Assembly: GCA_040758525.1 (NCBI GenBank)
Contig: JBFLVQ010000315.1
Location: 1 to 10,542, forward strand
Source: JBFLVQ01 sp040758525
GTDB taxonomy: Bacteria > Acidobacteriota > Blastocatellia > Chloracidobacteriales > JADJPF01
Direction of reading: 5' to 3'
Length of the DNA stretch: 10,542 bases
The notes beneath the pieces are model-generated. The model searched no databases, was not told the origin of the DNA, and saw only the letters and a list, made by a program, of their open reading frames with translations. A program made the translations under genes and the position numbers. This document shows, piece by piece, positions 7,436 to 10,542 of this stretch (position 1 is the first letter of the stretch; every line of letters starts with the position of its first letter).

Positions 7436-8218
7436 TCAGCAAGGATATGTCAGCAAAGCCGTCAAAGCCGTGCCGGGACTCTCAGCTCGCATCAATTGCT
7501 CTCCTATCAAAAAAGCCTGATAGCCTGCCGCGCGCAATCGCTCGATATCAGCAGTTGTGTTGATACCACTCTCACTCACTAGTAGTACCTCTTTAGGCGC
7601 TTGCTTGGCTAGGCGTAGTGAGGTGTTCAAATCTACCTCAAAAGTTCTTAAATCCCTATTATTGACCCCTATGATAGACTGCTGGGAGTTTAGCACCTTT
7701 TCCAATTCTTGGGCAGTATGAACTTCAACTAGTGCCGCCAGCCCTAACTCATTGCCAAGCGCGGCCAAATTAATAATTTCAGTCTCTGATAGCATCGCGG
7801 CAATAAGTAGGAAAGCGTCTGCACCGGCTGCCGCGGCTTCATAAACTTGATACTCATCAAAGATAAAATCTTTTCTTAGTAGCGGTAGTTCTGTATGCTC
7901 ACGCACAGCACGTAGAGTATCGAGTGAACCTTGAAAGAAATCTTCTTCGGTAAGTATGGAAATGGCCGCCGCACCGGCTGCCTGATATTCTTGGGCGATT
8001 GTCAGCGGATTGCAATCAGCTCGAATAAGCCCTTTTGAAGGAGAGGCTTTCTTGATCTCAGCAATGATATTGATACGATCCTTTCGCGCAATCGCAGCCT
8101 GGAAACGGCCGCTAGCCTGCTGGCGACATTGCTTCTGTAGATGTACCAATGGACAGGCAGCCTGAGCCGCTGCTAGGCGTTTACGCTTGACCTCAACTAT
8201 TTTGGTGAGAATGTCCAT
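7436..8218 (-). CDS. trpC: Indole-3-glycerol phosphate synthase
   Basis: This enzyme closes the indole ring of CdRP to give indole-3-glycerol phosphate, the substrate of TrpA. The 260 residues show IIAEIKKASPSKGLI (51-65) with catalytic E54 and K56, LLRKDFIFDEYQVYEA (113-128) with K116, ALVEVH (162-167), IGVNNRDL (183-190) and VSESGI (214-219). All active-site positions are kept. I place the start at the ATG at 8216-8218 (protein MDILTKIV) because GAGGA lies 6 nt upstream and the family normally begins just before this helix. A GTG at 8267-8269 would add 17 residues but would swallow that ribosome binding site. It is the first gene of the minus-strand cluster, so the operon promoter should lie in the divergent region to the right. 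Confidence 0.97.
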   Translation of the reverse strand: MDILTKIVEVKRKRLAAAQAACPLVHLQKQCRQQASGRFQAAIARKDRINIIAEIKKASPSKGLIRADCNPLTIAQEYQAAGAAAISILTEEDFFQGSLDTLRAVREHTELPLLRKDFIFDEYQVYEAAAAGADAFLLIAAMLSETEIINLAALGNELGLAALVEVHTAQELEKVLNSQQSIIGVNNRDLRTFEVDLNTSLRLAKQAPKEVLLVSESGINTTADIERLRAAGYQAFLIGEQLMRAESPGTALTALLTYPC

Positions 8219-8224
8219 TCTTTT

Positions 8225-8250
8225 TCCTCGCGGGAAATATTTGCGCCCGC
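8225..8250 (-). promoter_or_regulatory. trpC ribosome binding site with adjoining hairpin
   Basis: On the minus strand GAGGA (8225-8229) stands 6 nt before the trpC ATG and fixes the start. Directly upstream, GCGGG (8230-8234 on the plus strand) and CCCGC (8246-8250) form a five-pair G/C stem with an 11-nt AT-rich loop. The stem abuts the ribosome binding site without a gap, so it could influence translation. That role is inferred. Confidence 0.45.
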
Positions 8251-8317
8251 AATTGTAGCGCAGCCACACATCTCTTCCTAGTCATTCCCGGCTTAACCAA
8301 CTTTTATAAAAAGATTT

Positions 8318-8345
8318 TCCACAAATTTTATCTTTAAGTTATAAT
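8318..8345 (+). promoter_or_regulatory. Candidate sigma-70 type promoter with consensus -10 box
   Basis: TATAAT at 8340-8345 is a perfect -10 hexamer; TCCACA at 8318-8323, 16 nt upstream, matches four of six -35 positions. It would start a transcript near 8352, giving the pilin gene a leader of about 350 nt. The region is AT-rich, so a chance match is possible. Confidence 0.3.
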
Positions 8346-8416
8346 GCCTAACATTAGCGGATATTAGTTTTGATATATAGATGACTCTGAAGGGTAGTTT
8401 TGTCTTGTCGAACATA

Positions 8417-8429
8417 ACCCCTCAGGGGT
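8417..8429. repeat. 13-bp palindrome, possible operator
   Basis: ACCCCTCAGGGGT has perfect six-base arms around a central C. It stands out as G/C-rich in an AT-rich region, lies about 70 nt downstream of the consensus -10 box, and has the size of a repressor or activator half-turn site. As RNA it would give a five-pair stem with a TCA loop. The following bases are AT-rich but not a clean T-run, so a terminator is less likely. Confidence 0.35.
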
Positions 8430-8480
8430 GTATTAATTTTCGGTTCTAGCGCAATGGATATTATGATGCCCCATATTGAA

Positions 8481-8508
8481 TTAACCCCATATAAAAAAAT
8501 AGTATATT
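8481..8508 (+). promoter_or_regulatory. Candidate promoter nearer the pilin-like gene
   Basis: TTAACC (8481-8486) and TATATT (8503-8508) are spaced 16 nt apart and match four and five positions of the sigma-70 type consensus. Transcription would begin near 8515, leaving a leader of about 185 nt that contains the small inverted repeats at 8617-8645. An overlapping alternative pairs TTGAAT (8476-8481) with TAGTAT (8500-8505). Confidence 0.3.
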
Positions 8509-8684
8509 GCGCTTGGCAATTACCTTTTATCTCCCTCACCTTGTTATCGCAACAATACCAGATGAGATTCAAATACGGGAAAAATCGGACCCACGATTGT
8601 GTGACGTCCAAGTAGCTCTGTCGCAATGGACAGACCATCTCTGGTAGCTTAATGCCCTATTGCTTAGCTTTAATGGCTTTGATC

Positions 8685-8694
8685 AAGGGGAGGG
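8685..8694 (+). promoter_or_regulatory. Strong ribosome binding site of the pilin-like gene
   Basis: AAGGGGAGGG ends 6 nt before the ATG at 8701. It contains GGAG and fits the usual anti-Shine-Dalgarno pairing well, which fixes the start codon and suggests good expression. Confidence 0.7.
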
Positions 8695-8700
8695 TTAATT

Positions 8701-9507
8701 ATGAGAACAGATGCGCATGGCTTCACTTTACTAGAGCTTCTTATTGTAGTCACAATGATCGCCGTGATCGCGACGATTGCAGTGCCAAATCTAGTGGCAG
8801 CCCGACGTAATGCTAATGAAGCTTCCGCTATCGCTGAATTGCGAGAGATTGTTACTGCTAACCATAACTATTTCTCTATTCATAGAACCTTTACTTCTCC
8901 TAATACACTTTACAAGAAGGGCTTTATTAATGATGACTATGGCTTGCGAATAAAACTACCCGCCGAATTGCCAACTGGCGGTGGCAATATTGATGGTGAC
9001 AACAATGGTGATAACCAGAATGGTGAACATTCTATCAATGGAGATGATGATGACGATGATGACGATGATGACGATGATGACGATGACGATGATAGTGGTG
9101 ATGGTGGTGATGGTGACAATAATAATGACGATGGTTTCAAAGATGAGATACCTATGGAGGATCAGCCATTTCGCATAATTTTAGCCAAGGCTGGCTACTA
9201 TTTTATCATGGTACCGATTGAAGTATCTGTCATAATAGATACGCGAGGGGGTATTAATTACCAGATCTTAGAGTTTTATATGATAGCCTTGCCGCAAACC
9301 TATTTAACCGGCGGCTTCTTCCAATCTGGTAGTCGCGCGTTTTATACTGACACGCTCAGCAATACACCCTGGTCAGTTAACGATTATCCAAGCAAGATCG
9401 ACTGTTTTAATGAGGCTGGGGATAGACCAGAATATGAGCGATGCACGCAGATTGGTAATAATGTCACCTACCAGCGTGAAAATACCCCCGATCGTATTAG
9501 GCAGTAA
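8701..9507 (+). CDS. Type IV pilin-like protein with poly-aspartate insertion
   Basis: The 268-residue protein starts with a class III (prepilin) signal: a short basic/polar leader MRTDAHG, then FTLLELLIVV. A prepilin peptidase should cut after G7 and methylate F8; E12 is the conserved Glu at mature position 5. The hydrophobic helix runs to about residue 29, followed by NLVAARRNANEASAIAELR (30-48), a pattern typical of short pilin or pseudopilin proteins in Acidobacteriota. A segment at 155-172 (DQPFRIILAKAGYYFIMV) looks like the family's usual beta part. Between them lies an acidic insertion (about 92-150) with Gly/Asn/Asp repeats and 17 consecutive Asp (115-131). C235 and C248 could form the C-terminal disulfide loop seen in many type IV pilins. 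It should reach the inner membrane and be assembled into a pilus or secretion pseudopilus. Whether it is a major pilin, minor pilin or pseudopilin cannot be told. Confidence 0.88.
   Translation: MRTDAHGFTLLELLIVVTMIAVIATIAVPNLVAARRNANEASAIAELREIVTANHNYFSIHRTFTSPNTLYKKGFINDDYGLRIKLPAELPTGGGNIDGDNNGDNQNGEHSINGDDDDDDDDDDDDDDDDDSGDGGDGDNNNDDGFKDEIPMEDQPFRIILAKAGYYFIMVPIEVSVIIDTRGGINYQILEFYMIALPQTYLTGGFFQSGSRAFYTDTLSNTPWSVNDYPSKIDCFNEAGDRPEYERCTQIGNNVTYQRENTPDRIRQ
9043..9093. repeat. GAT/GAC trinucleotide tract encoding 17 Asp
   Basis: Seventeen codons, all GAT or GAC, form a tandem tract. Its core is four perfect 9-bp units GATGATGAC (9046-9081), flanked by further GAT/GAC codons. The in-frame unit means slippage would change the length of the acidic run without breaking the reading frame. 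The flanks (8980-9042 and 9094-9135) are looser GGT, GAT, AAT and GAC repeats, which suggests the whole acidic segment grew by repeat expansion. Confidence 0.9.
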
Positions 9508-9540
9508 ATTAGCAAGAGTTTGGGAAGTGGGTATTAGGAA

Positions 9541-10542
9541 ATGAAAGAATGTTTGAAATGCCAAAGTTGTTATGAGGATGTGCTACTCGAATGTCCTGCC
9601 GATCAGAGTCCGCTACGAGAAGGCTTGCCTGGTCCAACTACATTAGCAGGTAAATTCCGGCTAGAAGTTCGCTTAGGCAAAGGTGGTATGGGCGCGGTCT
9701 ACCGTGCCATGCATTTAGGGCTGAAACGCTATGTCGCCCTTAAGACGCTCTCACCTCGCAATCGTTCGCATAGCGAATTCAGCGAGCGCTTCCGACGAGA
9801 AGCTGAAGCAGCAGGTCGTATTAAACATCCCAATGTGATCGATGTAATGGACTTTGGCTTTGCTGAAGTCGGTAAGCATCATATAGGCTATCTAGCCATG
9901 GAGTATCTTGAAGGTTGTTCTTTGCGCGACCTGCTCAAAGAACAGCCTAAGCTCTCGCTAACCGAGACAGTTAAAATAATCAAAGATGTATGTGAAGCAA
10001 TCGAGCTCGCCCATAGTCTTGGTGTTATACATCGTGATTTGAAGCCCGATAACATCTGGTTGGCAGATCATCCTAAAGGCGGTTATCTAGTTAAGGTACT
10101 CGATTTTGGCATCGCCAAGCTTGCTTATCGCGAGCAGACTGAGAGCGCCTCAGCAAGCCTAGCAATATCAAGACAGCCAGCATTTTCCAGCACCATTGAT
10201 GAATCTGCTACTAATCAGGATAGTGATAGCATTACCGGCTTAACTGCCGATGGGCCAGCATCACAAACAAAAGAGTCAGAAGCACGCAGCACGGAAAATA
10301 TCAATGCTGCTACAGAACTCTTCCGCGCCACGGTTGAACATCTCACACAAAGCGGCGCGATGATTGGAACAATCCCTTATATGTCACCAGAACAGTGTAA
10401 TGGCGAACCCTGTACTAGCGCTTCAGATATCTATAGCCTAGGAGTAATCGCTTTTGAGATGCTTACAGGACGACGCCCTTTTATTGGTAAGAGTTTTGAG
10501 ATCGCTCTACAACATATTTCCGAAGAACCTCCCCCACCTTCT
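9541..10542 (+). CDS. Serine/threonine protein kinase with N-terminal Cys cluster, C-terminal part cut off by the window edge
   Basis: The visible 334 residues begin with a Cys cluster (C4, C7, C10, C18) resembling the short zinc-ribbon-like head found on many acidobacterial kinases. The kinase domain starts near residue 38 with glycine loop GKGGMGAV (46-53), K68 in VALK, HRDLKPDN (164-171) with catalytic D166, DFG (188-190), MSPEQ (281-285) and DIYSLG (296-301), so it should be active. The DFG-to-SPE stretch is about 90 residues instead of the usual 20 to 35; the extra part (about 195-270) is rich in Ser, Thr, Glu and Ala and looks disordered. The ATG at 9541 follows the pilin stop by 33 nt. 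AGGA ends only 1 nt before it, which is too close, so GGAAGTGGG (9523-9531) may be the working binding site. Co-transcription with the pilin gene is likely. Any sensor domain or membrane helix would lie beyond the window. Confidence 0.93.
   Translation, partial: MKECLKCQSCYEDVLLECPADQSPLREGLPGPTTLAGKFRLEVRLGKGGMGAVYRAMHLGLKRYVALKTLSPRNRSHSEFSERFRREAEAAGRIKHPNVIDVMDFGFAEVGKHHIGYLAMEYLEGCSLRDLLKEQPKLSLTETVKIIKDVCEAIELAHSLGVIHRDLKPDNIWLADHPKGGYLVKVLDFGIAKLAYREQTESASASLAISRQPAFSSTIDESATNQDSDSITGLTADGPASQTKESEARSTENINAATELFRATVEHLTQSGAMIGTIPYMSPEQCNGEPCTSASDIYSLGVIAFEMLTGRRPFIGKSFEIALQHISEEPPPPS

Larger units (their letters stand above)
8219..8700. other. 482-nt divergent intergenic region between trpC and the pilin-like gene
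   Basis: This AT-rich stretch must carry control of both the minus-strand aromatic operon and the plus-strand pilin gene. I see a hairpin next to the trpC ribosome binding site, two candidate plus-strand promoters, a 13-bp palindrome and small inverted repeats in the pilin leader (listed separately). TCTGTC (8617-8622) pairs with GACAGA (8629-8634), and ACCA (8634-8637) with TGGT (8642-8645). No convincing promoter for trpC was found by eye, although 8295-8345 is very AT-rich. No tRNA, Trp-rich leader peptide or recognised riboswitch is apparent. A 94-codon minus-strand frame at 8354-8638 has no recognisable protein features. Confidence 0.6.

Noticed and set aside
8219..8269. An upstream GTG start for trpC at 8267-8269
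   Set aside because: It would place the clear GAGGA ribosome binding site inside the coding region, and the added 17 residues are not family-like.
8219..8345. A tryptophan attenuator in front of trpC
   Set aside because: No short leader peptide with clustered Trp codons and no terminator hairpin with a T-run could be found.
8514..8528. A possible sigma-54 promoter for the pilin gene (TGGCA with TT 11 nt on)
   Set aside because: The -24-like TGGCA is present but the essential GC of the -12 element is TT here.
8354..8638. A 94-codon open frame on the minus strand in the divergent intergenic region
   Set aside because: It starts without a ribosome binding site, has no recognisable motif, an amino acid mix typical of translated AT-rich spacer (many Ile, Tyr, Cys), and lies across the likely pilin promoters.
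8515..8700. A cyclic-di-GMP riboswitch in the pilin leader, as is known for some pilin genes
   Set aside because: The leader has only small inverted repeats and lacks the conserved core sequences of the GEMM class.
9043..9093. The short tandem repeats as a CRISPR-like array
   Set aside because: The units are 9 bp, directly adjacent with no spacers, and in frame within a coding sequence.
8937..9140. A serine-run open frame antisense to the Asp tract
   Set aside because: It is the complement of the GAT/GAC repeat inside a well-supported pilin gene and has no independent coding evidence.

Overview
The window reads as chromosomal DNA of a bacterium, most likely of the Acidobacteriota (Blastocatellia-like). 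This is an inference from three gene types familiar from that group: a serine/threonine kinase fused to a TolB-like domain and TPRs, a second kinase with a short N-terminal Cys cluster, and a type IV pilin-like protein with an RR-x-ANEASAI motif after its hydrophobic helix. No rRNA, tRNA, insertion sequence or CRISPR array was seen.

Positions 1-8218 are all on the minus strand. In transcription order they hold trpC, trpF, trpB, trpA, a monofunctional AroQ-type chorismate mutase, a type I-beta DAHP synthase (aroF), a large Ser/Thr kinase-TolB-TPR protein and the start of tyrA, which runs off the left edge. From trpC to aroF the gaps are 26 nt or less and trpB/trpA overlap by 4 nt, so these six genes look like one operon. 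Together they cover entry into the shikimate pathway (DAHP synthase), the branch towards Phe/Tyr (chorismate mutase, prephenate dehydrogenase) and the last four steps of Trp synthesis. trpE, trpG and trpD are absent here. The kinase gene sits between aroF and tyrA behind a 176-nt leader with several inverted repeats, including a perfect 16-bp palindrome just before its start.

Positions 8219-8700 form a 482-nt AT-rich divergent intergenic region. It holds the trpC ribosome binding site with an adjoining hairpin, candidate plus-strand promoters, a 13-bp palindrome and a 5' leader for the next gene.

Positions 8701-10542 are on the plus strand. They hold a prepilin-like protein carrying a 17-residue aspartate run in a roughly 50-residue acidic insertion, then, 33 nt later, a second Ser/Thr kinase cut by the right edge. 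That kinase has an N-terminal four-Cys cluster and an unusually long, Ser/Thr-rich activation segment.

The metabolic genes are conventional and confidently assigned. The points of interest are the kinase inside the aromatic cluster, the structured leader in front of it, and the poly-Asp pilin paired with a second kinase.
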